The notes beneath the pieces are model-generated. The model was not told where the DNA came from. It searched no databases and worked only from the letters and a program-made list of their open reading frames with translations. Of a stretch of DNA of 64,000 nt, positions 26,074-35,194 are shown piece by piece (position 1 is the first letter of the stretch; every line of letters starts with the position of its first letter). Made by a program: the position numbers and the translations under genes. Source of the DNA: Mycobacteroides sp. LB1 (GTDB taxonomy: Bacteria; Actinomycetota; Actinomycetes; Mycobacteriales; Mycobacteriaceae); assembly GCF_013449725.1 (NCBI RefSeq), contig NZ_JACCFF010000007.1:277620-341619 (forward strand). Direction: 5' to 3'.

Positions 26074-28694
26074 AGCTGCATCGGCTCTCTGTCACCAACT
26101 ATCGCGGAATCGCACACCGCGACATCACCTTTCCTGATCGAGGGGTGGTGGTGGTGAGTGGTGCGAACGAGATCGGCAAGACGTCCATGATCGAGGCGTT
26201 GGACCTGCTGATCGAATCGAAGGACCGCTCCACCAAGAAGGACGTAAAACAGGTCAAGCCCACCTTCGCCGATGTCGGCTCCGAGATTGAGGCCGAGATC
26301 AGTTGTGGTCCTTACCGGTTCGTGTATCACAAGCGTTTCCACAAGCGTGCTGAGACACACCTGACGATCATCGAACCGCGACGCGAACAGCTCTCCGGAG
26401 ATGAGGCGCATCAGCGGGTGCTGGATATGCTCGATCAGTCGATCGACATGAATTTGTGGAAGGCGCAACGGGTTCTGCAGTCAGCGGGGGCGGGTGCGCT
26501 CGATCTGTCATCGAGTGATGCGCTGACCCGGGCCCTGGATCTGGCCGCCGGACAATCGGTCGCATTGTCGGGCAGCGAGCCGGACCTGGTGGAGCGGATC
26601 GACGCGGAATATGCGCTGTATTTCACCGCGACCGGACGTCCCACTGGCGAATGGGCCAGGGCCTCTGCGCGTCTGACCGCCGCCGAGGATGCCCTCGCCG
26701 TCGCTAACGCGGCCGTGGCAGAGGTCGATCAGCAGGTCCGCGAGCATGATGAGCTGACACGGGAGCTGGCCTCGGTCATCGCTGGCCGTGCCGAGGTGGG
26801 CCGTCGCCTGGCTCCGTTGGAGCAAGCCTCCCAAGCCGTTTCGGCGCTGGTGCAACAGCACGCCAACGCCACCGTGGTCGCCGAGGCGGCACAGGCCGCT
26901 GTGATGGCAGCGCAGCTGAAACGCGATGAGCGGGCTCAGCTGGTCGCCGATACCCACGCCCGGCGAGCCTCGATCGACGGGCTCGCGGAACACGTTGCCG
27001 CCGTGGCGGAGTCACACGCGACGGCACAGCAGGTATCCGAGGCCGCTGAGGCCGCCGCGGTCCAGGCGACGCAAACCCTTGACGGTGCCCGTGCGCACGT
27101 GGAGTCGGCACGGGATACGTTGGATCGCGCGCTCGCCCGGGACGAGGTGGATGGGTTGGCGGCCAGGGTGTCGCGTATCGACCTCACCACCCGGCAGTTG
27201 GCAATGGCCGGCGCGGAGCTTTCGGCGATGGTGATCACTCCGCAGACTCTGGGCGCGATCGAGACCGCCGCACGCGCTGTCGGGATGGCAGAGGTAGCTC
27301 TGGAGACCGCCTCGGCACAGGTCGAGGTCCGGGCGCTCGTCGATGTGGAGATCACCGCCAACGGTCAGCAGCTGCGGGTCGCGGCGGGGGAGCAGTGGGC
27401 GAGCGCTGCCTCGGACACCATCGAGATCACTGCTCCCGGTGTGGCGGTCACCCGAATCATTCCGGGGGCCAATGCCGCTCAGCTGCGTGACAACCTTGAT
27501 ACCACCCGCAATACCCTGTCGGTCGCATTGACCGCTGCCGGTGTCGCCGATGTAGAGCAGGCGCAGAAGCAGTATGAGCGGCGTACTGAGCTGAGTGCCG
27601 AACGCGACCGGTTGACGGCGCTACTCGACGGCCTATTGGCGTCGGAGAATCTTGACGTGTTGCGCGAGAAGCTGGGCAGGTTACGCGAGTTGGCGCCGGA
27701 GGCCACCGGATTGTGGGATGCCATCGATCCGGCGCAGGCGCGCGCCGAGGTCACCAGGTTGGTGGCCGAGGTGGAACGCATGCAGGCCGATGAGGTCACC
27801 CACCGCCAGGCGGTCCAGGCGGCGAGTCAGCGGCTCGCCGAGAAGGCCACCGAGGCAACGGTATTGCGGGAGAAGAAAGCCGCCCGCGCGGAGGAGTTGA
27901 GCGCCGTCGAGCAGCGTCTTGCCCAGGTGCGGGCCTCGGCTTCCGATGATGCGCTCACAGAGCGCCATGACCAAGCGGTACAGGCGGCAGACCTGACCAC
28001 TCGGCGTGTCGCCGATCTCGTGAGCCAGTTGGCGAAGCTGGAGGCCGACCGGGTGCGCGCTGAACTCGCCGAGGTTTCCGGGCGGGCGCTCGCATTGGAT
28101 CAGCGGCATGAGTCACTGCGTCATCAGCTGCGTGACATCTCGGTGCGTCTGGAGGTGTTCGGCAGGCAAGGGCGCAAGGATCAGCTTGATGCTGCAGCCT
28201 CTGAGCATGAGTATGCAGCAACGGAATTCACGCGTATCGGTGCGAAGGCTAGGGCCGTCGACACGCTACGATCGGTGATGCTGCGGCACCGTGATGGTAT
28301 GAGATTGCGCTATGTCGACCCGTTCCGCGCGGAGCTGGAACGGTTGGGCCGCATGGTCTTCGGCCCCACCTTCGAAGTGGATATCGATAGCGATCTGAGT
28401 ATCCGCAGCCGGACACTCGACGGCAGGACTGTCCCCTACGAGTCGCTCTCAGGTGGCGCGAAGGAGCAGCTGGGGATCGTGGCGAGGCTGGCCAGTGCCG
28501 CACTCGTGGCACCTCAGGATGCAGTGCCCGTCATCATCGATGATGCGCTGGGGTTTACCGACAGCGACAGGCTGCAGCGTATGGGCGAGGTGTTCGACGC
28601 GGTGGGTACCGAGGCGCAGGTGATCGTGCTGACCTGCAGTCCCGAGCGCTACCACGCGGTCACCGGGGCACAGCGAATCAGCTTGTCAGCCTGA
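26070..28694 (+). CDS. SbcC/Rad50-like ATPase with coiled coil (Rv1278-like)
   Basis: This 874-residue protein starts in a 4-base overlap with the SbcD-like gene (GTGA). The N-terminus has Walker A GANEIGKTSM (about residues 31-40). About 600 residues of Ala-, Glu- and Arg-rich coiled coil follow. The C-terminus has the signature LSGGAKEQLGIVARLASA and Walker B VIIDDALGFTDSD. This is the SMC/RecF/Rad50 arrangement. A hook with Cys-x-x-Cys was not seen in the middle, so dimerisation must use another surface. It most likely works with the preceding nuclease in double-strand break or hairpin processing. Confidence 0.86.
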   Translation: MKLHRLSVTNYRGIAHRDITFPDRGVVVVSGANEIGKTSMIEALDLLIESKDRSTKKDVKQVKPTFADVGSEIEAEISCGPYRFVYHKRFHKRAETHLTIIEPRREQLSGDEAHQRVLDMLDQSIDMNLWKAQRVLQSAGAGALDLSSSDALTRALDLAAGQSVALSGSEPDLVERIDAEYALYFTATGRPTGEWARASARLTAAEDALAVANAAVAEVDQQVREHDELTRELASVIAGRAEVGRRLAPLEQASQAVSALVQQHANATVVAEAAQAAVMAAQLKRDERAQLVADTHARRASIDGLAEHVAAVAESHATAQQVSEAAEAAAVQATQTLDGARAHVESARDTLDRALARDEVDGLAARVSRIDLTTRQLAMAGAELSAMVITPQTLGAIETAARAVGMAEVALETASAQVEVRALVDVEITANGQQLRVAAGEQWASAASDTIEITAPGVAVTRIIPGANAAQLRDNLDTTRNTLSVALTAAGVADVEQAQKQYERRTELSAERDRLTALLDGLLASENLDVLREKLGRLRELAPEATGLWDAIDPAQARAEVTRLVAEVERMQADEVTHRQAVQAASQRLAEKATEATVLREKKAARAEELSAVEQRLAQVRASASDDALTERHDQAVQAADLTTRRVADLVSQLAKLEADRVRAELAEVSGRALALDQRHESLRHQLRDISVRLEVFGRQGRKDQLDAAASEHEYAATEFTRIGAKARAVDTLRSVMLRHRDGMRLRYVDPFRAELERLGRMVFGPTFEVDIDSDLSIRSRTLDGRTVPYESLSGGAKEQLGIVARLASAALVAPQDAVPVIIDDALGFTDSDRLQRMGEVFDAVGTEAQVIVLTCSPERYHAVTGAQRISLSA

Positions 28695-28712
28695 GCAGCT
28701 CGCCCACACCCC

Positions 28713-29930
28713 TCAGAAGTAGGCGTTTGCGGGCACCGGTGTGCCGTGCAGCAGGTTCTGGCCGATCACGCGGGCCTTGTAGTGCACCGGGTTGTGCAGG
28801 CTGATGGTCCGGACATTGCGCCAGTGCCGATCCAGGTTGCGGCTCCGGCTGGCGGCGCTGGCGCCGCCCAGGTCCAGCAGCTTGGTCGTGGCATCGAGCG
28901 CGACGGCGTCGATATGCACCTTGGCCTTGGCGACTGCCAACTGTGCTTCCTCTGCCAGCTCCGCGTCGGGGATTCCCTCTCGCAGTGATGCGGTGGCGGC
29001 GCCGACGGCATCTGCCGCCGCAAGAACCACCGCCTCTGCGGCGAACGCGGTTGCGCTCAACTCACCGAGGGTGCGTTGCAGCAGTGGGTCGTCGACGGGG
29101 CGTTCAGTGAGAGCGTGGCTGAAGTTACGTTGACGGGAGCGGAGCAGCGCCGCGCCGTCATCCACCACTGACCGCAGCACGCCGGCGACAATCGCCAGGA
29201 TGTAGAGCTGCAGTGACGCATATTGCGTGGTGGGTACCGGGGATGCGTCATACGCTGTGTCGGAAAGGATTTCGTCGGTTTCGACGTCGACCTGGGTGAA
29301 GATGGTGGTGCCGGTACCGGTACGTCGCTGGCCGAAGCCGTCCCAATCGTCCACGAGTCGCACACCGTCGCGGTCACCGGGGACGATCACCGATGCGACC
29401 GAATCACGGTCGGTGGTGGCGGTGACCGTCAGGTAGTCCGCGAACAACGTCCCGGTGCTGTAGAACTTTTCACCGTTCAGGCGATACCCATTACCGACCG
29501 GCAGCAGACGGGTGTTGAACACCAGGCCGCCGACTGCCAATGTGCCCTTCTCGCTGAACGCGTTGGCGAAGAGGTTCCCCTCGTTCACCTTGGTCAGCCA
29601 AGCTGCCGAGGCGGCGTCAGGCAGCGTGCGCAGCCGTTCCTCGACGAACCAGAAGTGGGTACGGAAGATGTGCGCGACGATGGGGTCGGCCTGCGCGACA
29701 TCGATGATGGCGGAAAAGAGTTGCCGCACAGAAAGTCCCGCGCCACCGAGTTCGGCCGGGATGCGCAGCCGCCCAAAGCCGGCCTCCTTCAGCAGGCGAA
29801 CTTGGTCAAAGGGATTTTCGTCAGCCAGATCGCGATCACGCGCCCCGTTCGCAACCTGGGCGAGTAGATTCCGGTAGGTCTCGGTGCCGGGCAGCGCGCG
29901 GATGTCGAGGACTGACGAGGCGGAAGTCAT
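28713..29930 (-). CDS. DszC/SfnB-like flavin-dependent monooxygenase
   Basis: This 405-residue protein has the acyl-CoA dehydrogenase fold used by FMNH2-dependent sulfur-compound monooxygenases. Markers are GFGRLRIPAELGGAGLSVRQ, the THFWFVEERLR region, NGEKFYSTGTLFADYLTV in the middle domain, and the C-terminal RHWRNVRTISLHNPVHYK, a signature of the DszC/SfnB branch rather than true acyl-CoA dehydrogenases. It probably acts in desulfurisation or sulfonate use with a separate flavin reductase, none of which is visible near it. ATG 29930. Upstream, 77 bases separate it from a divergent VanZ-like gene. Confidence 0.8.
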   Translation of the reverse strand: MTSASSVLDIRALPGTETYRNLLAQVANGARDRDLADENPFDQVRLLKEAGFGRLRIPAELGGAGLSVRQLFSAIIDVAQADPIVAHIFRTHFWFVEERLRTLPDAASAAWLTKVNEGNLFANAFSEKGTLAVGGLVFNTRLLPVGNGYRLNGEKFYSTGTLFADYLTVTATTDRDSVASVIVPGDRDGVRLVDDWDGFGQRRTGTGTTIFTQVDVETDEILSDTAYDASPVPTTQYASLQLYILAIVAGVLRSVVDDGAALLRSRQRNFSHALTERPVDDPLLQRTLGELSATAFAAEAVVLAAADAVGAATASLREGIPDAELAEEAQLAVAKAKVHIDAVALDATTKLLDLGGASAASRSRNLDRHWRNVRTISLHNPVHYKARVIGQNLLHGTPVPANAYF

Positions 29931-30007
29931 GTCTTCGTTGTACGCAGAGTGTCAATTGGCGGCATCGCTTTGAATCACCCAGAACCGAAGCGGCAATATA
30001 GGTCACG

Positions 30008-30376
30008 ATGATTCGCACAGTTCTGTCATGGTTTCCGCAGTTCACGCTGCTATGCGCCTTCGCATTCGCCTGTCTGCTGTTGTTCACTCCCGGCGGTACC
30101 GTCCCGTCAGGTCCTCCCGGGGCCGACAAGGTGGTGCATTTCCTGATATTCGGGATGTTGGCGGTGTCCTCGCGTTTCGCGAGGATCGGTGAGAAACCCA
30201 CGTTGGCATGGGTTCTGGCCTTCGCGGCATGCTCGGAGGTGATTCAAGCGTTGTGGATTCCGCATCGTGACGGCAGCCTGCTGGATCTGCTCGCCGATGC
30301 GGTCGGCCTGCTTACAGGGCTGCTGTTGTGGCAGAAGGTTCGCCCTGGTCCTCGGGGACGGCGGGCTCCGGAATGA
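30008..30376 (+). CDS. VanZ-like membrane protein
   Basis: The protein has 122 residues with about four hydrophobic helices. It contains the VanZ-family pattern DKVVHFLIFGMLAV in the second helix region and SEVIQALWIPHRDGSLLDLLADAVG later, with the conserved Asp residues before the last helix. VanZ proteins are small membrane proteins with loose links to cell envelope stress; the role is unknown. The last 65 bases overlap the 3' end of the convergent TetR gene. Confidence 0.8.
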   Translation: MIRTVLSWFPQFTLLCAFAFACLLLFTPGGTVPSGPPGADKVVHFLIFGMLAVSSRFARIGEKPTLAWVLAFAACSEVIQALWIPHRDGSLLDLLADAVGLLTGLLLWQKVRPGPRGRRAPE

Positions 30377-30995
30377 CGGTCTTGACGAGGCCGGTGTGAG
30401 CCAGACCGCTGGTGACCAGATCTAGCTGACGCAGCGCGCGATTCAGGGCGGCGGCAGCGTCCGCGTCGGTGGGGTGATCGGTGTCCACCAGCATGCCGAT
30501 CGTGTTGAGGATCGAGCCGGCGATGAGTTCGGCCGCGATCTCGAGGTCCTCGGTGGTGTGGTGGTTCATTGCCGGGTTGCGTGCCAGCTCCACCACCACG
30601 TCGTTGGTGAGCATGCGCATTTCGTTGTTGATGGCACGACGCACCGGAGCCGAGCCACCGTGACGTTCACGCACCAGAAACCGGAAGTTGTTCGCGTGCT
30701 CGCTCACGCGGTCGACCATGAGGCCGAGAATCTTGGCGGGGTTGTCACTGCCCGCCTCACGCCGGGCCGAACGAAAGGTGTCACGAAGCGCGCGAATGCT
30801 CTCCTCGGCGAGGATGGTGCCCAGGTCTTCCATCGATTCAAAGTGTCGATAGAAGGCGGTGGGAACCAAACCTGCGGATCGTGCCACCTCGCGCAGGCTC
30901 AGGGTGGCGAAGCCACGAACTTTGAGTAGGTCCAAGGTCCCGTCGAGCAATGCGCGGCGGGTGTGCAACTTCTTCTCGGCACGGCTATGGCGCAT
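30312..30995 (-). CDS. TetR/AcrR family regulator
   Basis: ATG at 30995 (MRHSRAEKKLHTRRAL) gives 227 residues; the open frame reaches 31076. The HTH is clear: RRALLDGTLDLLKVRGFATL, then REVARSAGLVPTAFYRHF. TACACT lies seven bases before the ATG on the complement (31003-31008), so a leaderless start at 30995 is favoured. It is divergent from the acidic protein and P450 operon and probably regulates it through the palindrome at 31100-31115. Its 3' end overlaps the convergent VanZ gene by 65 bases. The ligand-binding part has no recognisable specificity. Confidence 0.85.
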   Translation of the reverse strand: MRHSRAEKKLHTRRALLDGTLDLLKVRGFATLSLREVARSAGLVPTAFYRHFESMEDLGTILAEESIRALRDTFRSARREAGSDNPAKILGLMVDRVSEHANNFRFLVRERHGGSAPVRRAINNEMRMLTNDVVVELARNPAMNHHTTEDLEIAAELIAGSILNTIGMLVDTDHPTDADAAAALNRALRQLDLVTSGLAHTGLVKTVIPEPAVPEDQGEPSATTAAL

Positions 30996-31002
30996 ACGTG
31001 TC

Positions 31003-31008
31003 AGTGTA
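31003..31008 (-). promoter_or_regulatory. -10 box (TACACT) for leaderless TetR transcript
   Basis: TACACT on the complement is followed by seven bases and then ATG 30995. No Shine-Dalgarno sequence is present between them. Confidence 0.5.
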
Positions 31009-31063
31009 CGAGCGTGCTCTTGGTGATCGGGTGATTTGTTCGAAACCACGTTGTTCGGCCGTA

Positions 31064-31115
31064 TTGACAGGTTCATCTACGTTGCGCACACTAAGTCCAG
31101 TGCACAATTGTTCAC
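31064..31115 (+). promoter_or_regulatory. promoter and palindromic operator candidate
   Basis: TTGACA at 31064-31069 is a perfect -35 hexamer; a weak -10 candidate lies at 31087-31093. Just downstream is GTGCACAATTGTTCAC (31100-31115), a 16-base palindrome with one mismatch. This fits repression of the acidic protein-P450 operon by the adjacent TetR protein. Confidence 0.5.
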
Positions 31116-31149
31116 TATTTGGTTACTGAATCCGAAAGGACAGTGCAGC

Positions 31150-31524
31150 ATGGTGGGACCTGTTGAGCGCAACGTCAACGTCGTCCAGGAAGTCGTGGAG
31201 TCGGTCGGGTCTCGTGTAGGCCGGATCATCCGCATTATCACGCGGACGGTGGGGGAAGTTGCACGCGAAGTGAGCGGCGTCGTGGCTGATGGGTTCGAGA
31301 TCGCCGAGGCCAGTAAGCGGGCGCGTGCTGACCAAGAACGGTGGGACGCCAACGAGGGTGGCGATGTCGATCTCGATGACGAGGACGAGGATCTTGATGT
31401 TGCTGATGACGTTGCTGACGACGAGATCGCCGATGACAAGATCGATGCCGTGGTGGAAGAGGTGACTTCCGACTCAGAGGTTGACGAGGCGCGCGGCGGC
31501 GCTTCCGAGCAGGAGAGGGTCTAA
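31150..31524 (+). CDS. small acidic protein, P450 operon partner
   Basis: ATG 31150 follows AAAGGA at a suitable distance; the product has 124 residues. The N-terminal part (about 1-60) is a mostly helical, partly amphipathic segment (VVQEVVESVGSRVGRIIRII). The C-terminal part is a long acidic run with Asp and Glu in most positions (VDLDDEDEDLDVADDVADDE). There are no cysteines for an iron-sulfur cluster, so it is not a ferredoxin. The P450 gene starts two bases after its stop. I do not recognise the family; membrane association through the amphipathic helices is possible. Confidence 0.75.
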   Translation: MVGPVERNVNVVQEVVESVGSRVGRIIRIITRTVGEVAREVSGVVADGFEIAEASKRARADQERWDANEGGDVDLDDEDEDLDVADDVADDEIADDKIDAVVEEVTSDSEVDEARGGASEQERV

Positions 31525-31526
31525 CC

Positions 31527-33086
31527 GTGTCGGCTCCAGCGTTGCAGCCCGAATCCCTTTCCGTGCCGACCGCCGCGGCGGCCGGCGGTTGTCCGGTCAA
31601 TCACGATCTGTATCCCGGTGGGCCCACGTTCTTGCGGTGGCACCATACGAAGGTCGGCTATTTTAAGTCTTGGCGCATCGCGCTGGGCGCCGTGTGGTCG
31701 GTGTATCGGCACTCCATCTTCGAGTATGTCTCCGACATGCCAGGCCAAGACGACCTGTTGGTGGCGCGGGCTCCCATGCGCAAGCTCGTCGTCGTCCGCA
31801 ACCCGGAAATGGCGCGGTATGTGTTGGTGGCCAACCAGGACAACTACATCAAGTGTGCCGAATATGATTTGCTTGCAGTCGGTTTCGGCCGCGGTCTGGT
31901 CACCGATCTGAACGAAGCGCAGTGGAACCGGAACCGTCGGTTGGTCCAGCCGATCTTCGCTAAACGGCAGGTTGACCTGTTCGCGCCGCAGATGGCCGAG
32001 GCTAGCGCCCGGACCCTGGAACGCTGGGACAACCTATATGCCCAGGGCAAGCCGGTGGACATCACCGCCGAGATGAACTATCTGACCATGGATATCGTTG
32101 CGCAGACGATGTTCGGGATCGATCTCTCTGGCGATATGGCCGAGCGGATGCGGATCAGCTTCGCGCGGCTGCTCAAGCTCTTCGGTATTGGATTCATAGC
32201 GGGCGCGGCACCCCCGCTGCGTTGGATAGTCGACAAGCTCGCCACTCATGGGCCGGACGAATTATCTTCACACACACCGCGATTGGCGATTCGCGCGCTG
32301 CGCATCGGAGCCTCGGTGATCGCGCCGCGAACCATGCGTGGATTGCGGTGGATTGAGCACACCATCGATCAGCTTATCGCCGACCATCGAAGCGGGCGCA
32401 TCACCCGGCAAGACAATCTGCTGGCGCTGCTGATGGCGGCCGAGGACCCGGAGACCGGTGCCAAATACACGGACCTGGAGATCCGCGACGAGCTGATGAC
32501 GTTCCTGGGAGCAGGTTTCGAGACGACGGCCGCGGCGTTGGCGTGGACCTGGTACCTGTTGTCGCGCAACCCCGAGGCCCGCGTCACGCTGGGCGAAGAA
32601 GTCGACCGGGTGCTGCAGGGTCGTTTGCCAACCGCCGAGGATGTCGACAACTTGCCGTGGACCGCCGCAGTGGTCAACGAGGCGATGCGGGTGTGTCCGC
32701 CGATTATTGGCGTGGCGCGCACCGCGAAGGAGCGGGATGTGCTGGGGGACTACCCGATCGAGGCGGGAAGCACAGTGGCGATTGTCATCGACAGCATTCA
32801 TCAGAATGAGCGAGTCTGGGAGAATGCCTCGAAGTTCGATCCCTCACGGTTCCTCAAGGAGAACCTGGAGCCGGAACAGCGTAAGGCGCACATGCCTTTC
32901 GGCGCCGGTAAGCGGATGTGCATTGCGTCGGGCTTCGCGAACCTGGAGGCCGTCATCGGAGTGGCGGCGCTGGCCCAGCAATATGAGTTGGACATGCTGC
33001 CGGGACAGAATCCGCGCCGTGAGGTGACGTTCACCGGCGGGCCCGAGGGTGAGATCCTGATGAAGCTGCGCCGACGGCATCCGTGA
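31527..33086 (+). CDS. cytochrome P450
   Basis: The protein has 519 residues, long for a soluble bacterial P450. GTG 31527 is preceded by AGGAGAGGG inside the upstream gene. Conserved parts: I-helix AGFETT (near residue 330) for oxygen activation, K-helix ExxR as EAMR, and the haem loop FGAGKRMCIA with the Cys ligand. The first about 60 residues include a Pro/Ala-rich segment. It would oxidise an unknown lipophilic substrate with ferredoxin supplied elsewhere. The operon includes the acidic protein before it and an HD hydrolase ten bases after it. Confidence 0.9.
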   Translation: MSAPALQPESLSVPTAAAAGGCPVNHDLYPGGPTFLRWHHTKVGYFKSWRIALGAVWSVYRHSIFEYVSDMPGQDDLLVARAPMRKLVVVRNPEMARYVLVANQDNYIKCAEYDLLAVGFGRGLVTDLNEAQWNRNRRLVQPIFAKRQVDLFAPQMAEASARTLERWDNLYAQGKPVDITAEMNYLTMDIVAQTMFGIDLSGDMAERMRISFARLLKLFGIGFIAGAAPPLRWIVDKLATHGPDELSSHTPRLAIRALRIGASVIAPRTMRGLRWIEHTIDQLIADHRSGRITRQDNLLALLMAAEDPETGAKYTDLEIRDELMTFLGAGFETTAAALAWTWYLLSRNPEARVTLGEEVDRVLQGRLPTAEDVDNLPWTAAVVNEAMRVCPPIIGVARTAKERDVLGDYPIEAGSTVAIVIDSIHQNERVWENASKFDPSRFLKENLEPEQRKAHMPFGAGKRMCIASGFANLEAVIGVAALAQQYELDMLPGQNPRREVTFTGGPEGEILMKLRRRHP

Positions 33087-33096
33087 CACTGGTGGA

Positions 33097-33666
33097 GTGA
33101 CGATCCTTACCGAGGCCCTTCGTGGCCAGTTGACGGCTCGGTGGCTGCAACCGCACCGGCGCCACCATAACCTCGTGCATCTGCGTGAAGTGCTGGATGC
33201 TGTTGACCTGCTCGCTGGTGACGGCATGGTCTTTGACAGGGAGCCCGTCGAATTGGCGGTGTGGTTCCACGATGCGGTGTACGAGATCGGGCATGGCGAT
33301 AACGAGGTGCAGTCGGCCGCATTAGCGCAGGATCTGTTGCCTCCCAACGCCAGCCGGGAGGTTATCCGCCTGGTTCTGATCACCGAGACTCATCGCGTGG
33401 AACCAGGCGACGTCAACGGCGCCGTGCTGAGCGATGCCGATCTGTCGGTGCTTGGGTCCTCTGATGACCGCTACGCGCGGTACGCGGCGGCGGTACGCGA
33501 GGAGTACGAGGTGGTGCCGGACCATGTCTTCAATCGTGAGCGGGCGCGGATCCTGGGTGCGTTACTGGAACAGGATTCGATATTCCACACCGAAGCCGGC
33601 AGAGTGCGCTGGGAAGCCGCCGCGCGGAGCAATGTCGAGGCGGAGCTGCGCAGACTCACTGCGTGA
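33097..33666 (+). CDS. predicted metal-dependent HD-superfamily hydrolase
   Basis: The protein has 189 residues from GTG 33097. Conserved HD-type features: RRHHNLVHLREVL, WFHDAVYEIG (His-Asp metal pair), TETHRV and DADLSVLG. This is the family annotated as predicted metal-dependent phosphohydrolase. Substrate unknown. Starting ten bases after the P450 stop, it is probably co-transcribed; whether it acts with the P450 is unclear. Confidence 0.82.
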   Translation: MTILTEALRGQLTARWLQPHRRHHNLVHLREVLDAVDLLAGDGMVFDREPVELAVWFHDAVYEIGHGDNEVQSAALAQDLLPPNASREVIRLVLITETHRVEPGDVNGAVLSDADLSVLGSSDDRYARYAAAVREEYEVVPDHVFNRERARILGALLEQDSIFHTEAGRVRWEAAARSNVEAELRRLTA

Positions 33667-33678
33667 TGCCCGCGTGTC

Positions 33679-35010
33679 TCAGGTGCGCCGATATACCGTG
33701 GCGAGCCCGTTGTCCTTCGGGCATGAGGCGACGCCGCGTGAATGCCACTTCTCGTCGGGAGCGTTGGTGGTCTCAATGGTGAAGTGTCGCAATATGGTTC
33801 GCAACACAACGTCCATCTCCATGTTCGCGAACGCGGCCCCAACACAGCGTCGGGTACCGCCGCCATAGGGCACCCAGGAATTACCGGGTTTGGTGTCCGC
33901 GAAACGGTCGGGGTCGAAGCGCTCCGGATCAGGAAATGCGGTGGGATCGTCCTGCATGAGGCTGACGCTCACCAGGACCGTCCAGCCATGCGGGATGCGA
34001 TAGTCCCCAATGTCCACATACGGCGCGAACACATGGCGGCCCGCGAAGTCGATGACCGGCCGGCTGCGCTGTACCTCCAGGATCGTCGCCTGCCGATACT
34101 CGTTGTGCTCGGTCTGTGCCTCCTCAACCAGACGCGTGAGTATGCGCGGGTGGCGGCTTATCCGCTCGAGCGCCCACGCCAGGGTAGTGGCCGTGGTCTC
34201 ATGGCCGGCCGCCAACAGGGTGAGGAGTTCGTCGCCGACATCGCTGCGCGACATTGAGGTGCCGTCGTCGTAGGTCGAGCGCAGCAGTAGCGCGAGAATA
34301 TCGGTGCGATCTTCGAAATCCGTTGCGGCAAGAGCCCTGTCGATAAGGACGTTGATGACCTTGTCGTAGTGCTTGCGTTTGGTCTCGAGCTGGCCCCACG
34401 GGCTGAACCGGCCATAGATGCGTTTGGGCTGCGGGAATCTGGTGACGGCCGAGGCGAGGACAACCCAGGGCGGAATGAGCTTCCGTAGTTGGTCGAGCTC
34501 GGCGCCGTCGGCGCCGAAGACCGCGCGCAGGATCGCGTTGAGCGTGATCCGCATCATCGGTTCCATGATTTCGAACTGTTGACCTTCGGGCCATGACGCG
34601 CACTCACGCAGCGTCTCTTCCTCGATGATCTGCTCGTACTGAACCATCGCCTTGCCGTGGAACTTTGGTGCGAGCAGCTTGCGGCGGTGCCGGTGTTCCT
34701 TGCGTTCGAGCCCGAACACCGAGCCGGACCCCAGTACCTGACTGAGATTCGGCTGGATGTTGCCCAGGGCCTCGGTGCTGGTGCTGAACACCTGACGCGC
34801 GAGGTCCGGGTCGCCAACGATCACGGTGCGCCCGTACTTGGGAATGTTGATCGTGTAGATCTTCCCGTACTGCTTGGCCAGCTGGCGGGTTGTCCAGCGG
34901 CGCGAGGCCACGAATGCGATGCCCTGAGCCAGCTTGGGGAATGGCACCGTTGGCGGCGGGCTTGGCTCGGACGCAGCCGTTTCCCGGTCGATGGTTGAGG
35001 CCTCGGTCAC
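33679..35010 (-). CDS. cytochrome P450 (CYP138-like family)
   Basis: GTG 35010 (VTEASTIDRE), preceded by GGAGGG, gives 443 residues; a GTG at 35022 is the longer choice. Conserved parts: I-helix AAGHETTATT, K-helix ExxR region EVQRSRP, and haem loop VPYGGGTRRCVGAAFANME with the Cys ligand. Overall it resembles the P450s of the group that contains M. tuberculosis CYP138, but I give no symbol. It is convergent with the HD gene and divergent from a secreted YdcF-like protein. Confidence 0.87.
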   Translation of the reverse strand: MTEASTIDRETAASEPSPPPTVPFPKLAQGIAFVASRRWTTRQLAKQYGKIYTINIPKYGRTVIVGDPDLARQVFSTSTEALGNIQPNLSQVLGSGSVFGLERKEHRHRRKLLAPKFHGKAMVQYEQIIEEETLRECASWPEGQQFEIMEPMMRITLNAILRAVFGADGAELDQLRKLIPPWVVLASAVTRFPQPKRIYGRFSPWGQLETKRKHYDKVINVLIDRALAATDFEDRTDILALLLRSTYDDGTSMSRSDVGDELLTLLAAGHETTATTLAWALERISRHPRILTRLVEEAQTEHNEYRQATILEVQRSRPVIDFAGRHVFAPYVDIGDYRIPHGWTVLVSVSLMQDDPTAFPDPERFDPDRFADTKPGNSWVPYGGGTRRCVGAAFANMEMDVVLRTILRHFTIETTNAPDEKWHSRGVASCPKDNGLATVYRRT

Positions 35011-35039
35011 GTCACCCTCCACGGCGTTGTGGTGTTAGT

Positions 35040-35078
35040 AGACATGTGTCTGATAAAGGATCGTACATCTGTCATGTC
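35040..35078. promoter_or_regulatory. inverted repeats in the divergent P450 / YdcF spacer
   Basis: GACATG (35041-35046) is matched by CATGTC (35073-35078), and a smaller AGACA/TGTCT repeat lies at 35040-35051. Such spacing fits a regulator dimer or tetramer site near the P450 promoter. No regulator gene is adjacent. Confidence 0.35.
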
Positions 35079-35194
35079 GGTCACACCAGGGGGAACTGAG
35101 GCCGATTTCTGCGGCGGGTCGACTTGACAGGGGTACCTCTGGCACCATGTACCTCACCTGGCTCAGAAGTCACTGTGGTTTGGAGGACGCATTG

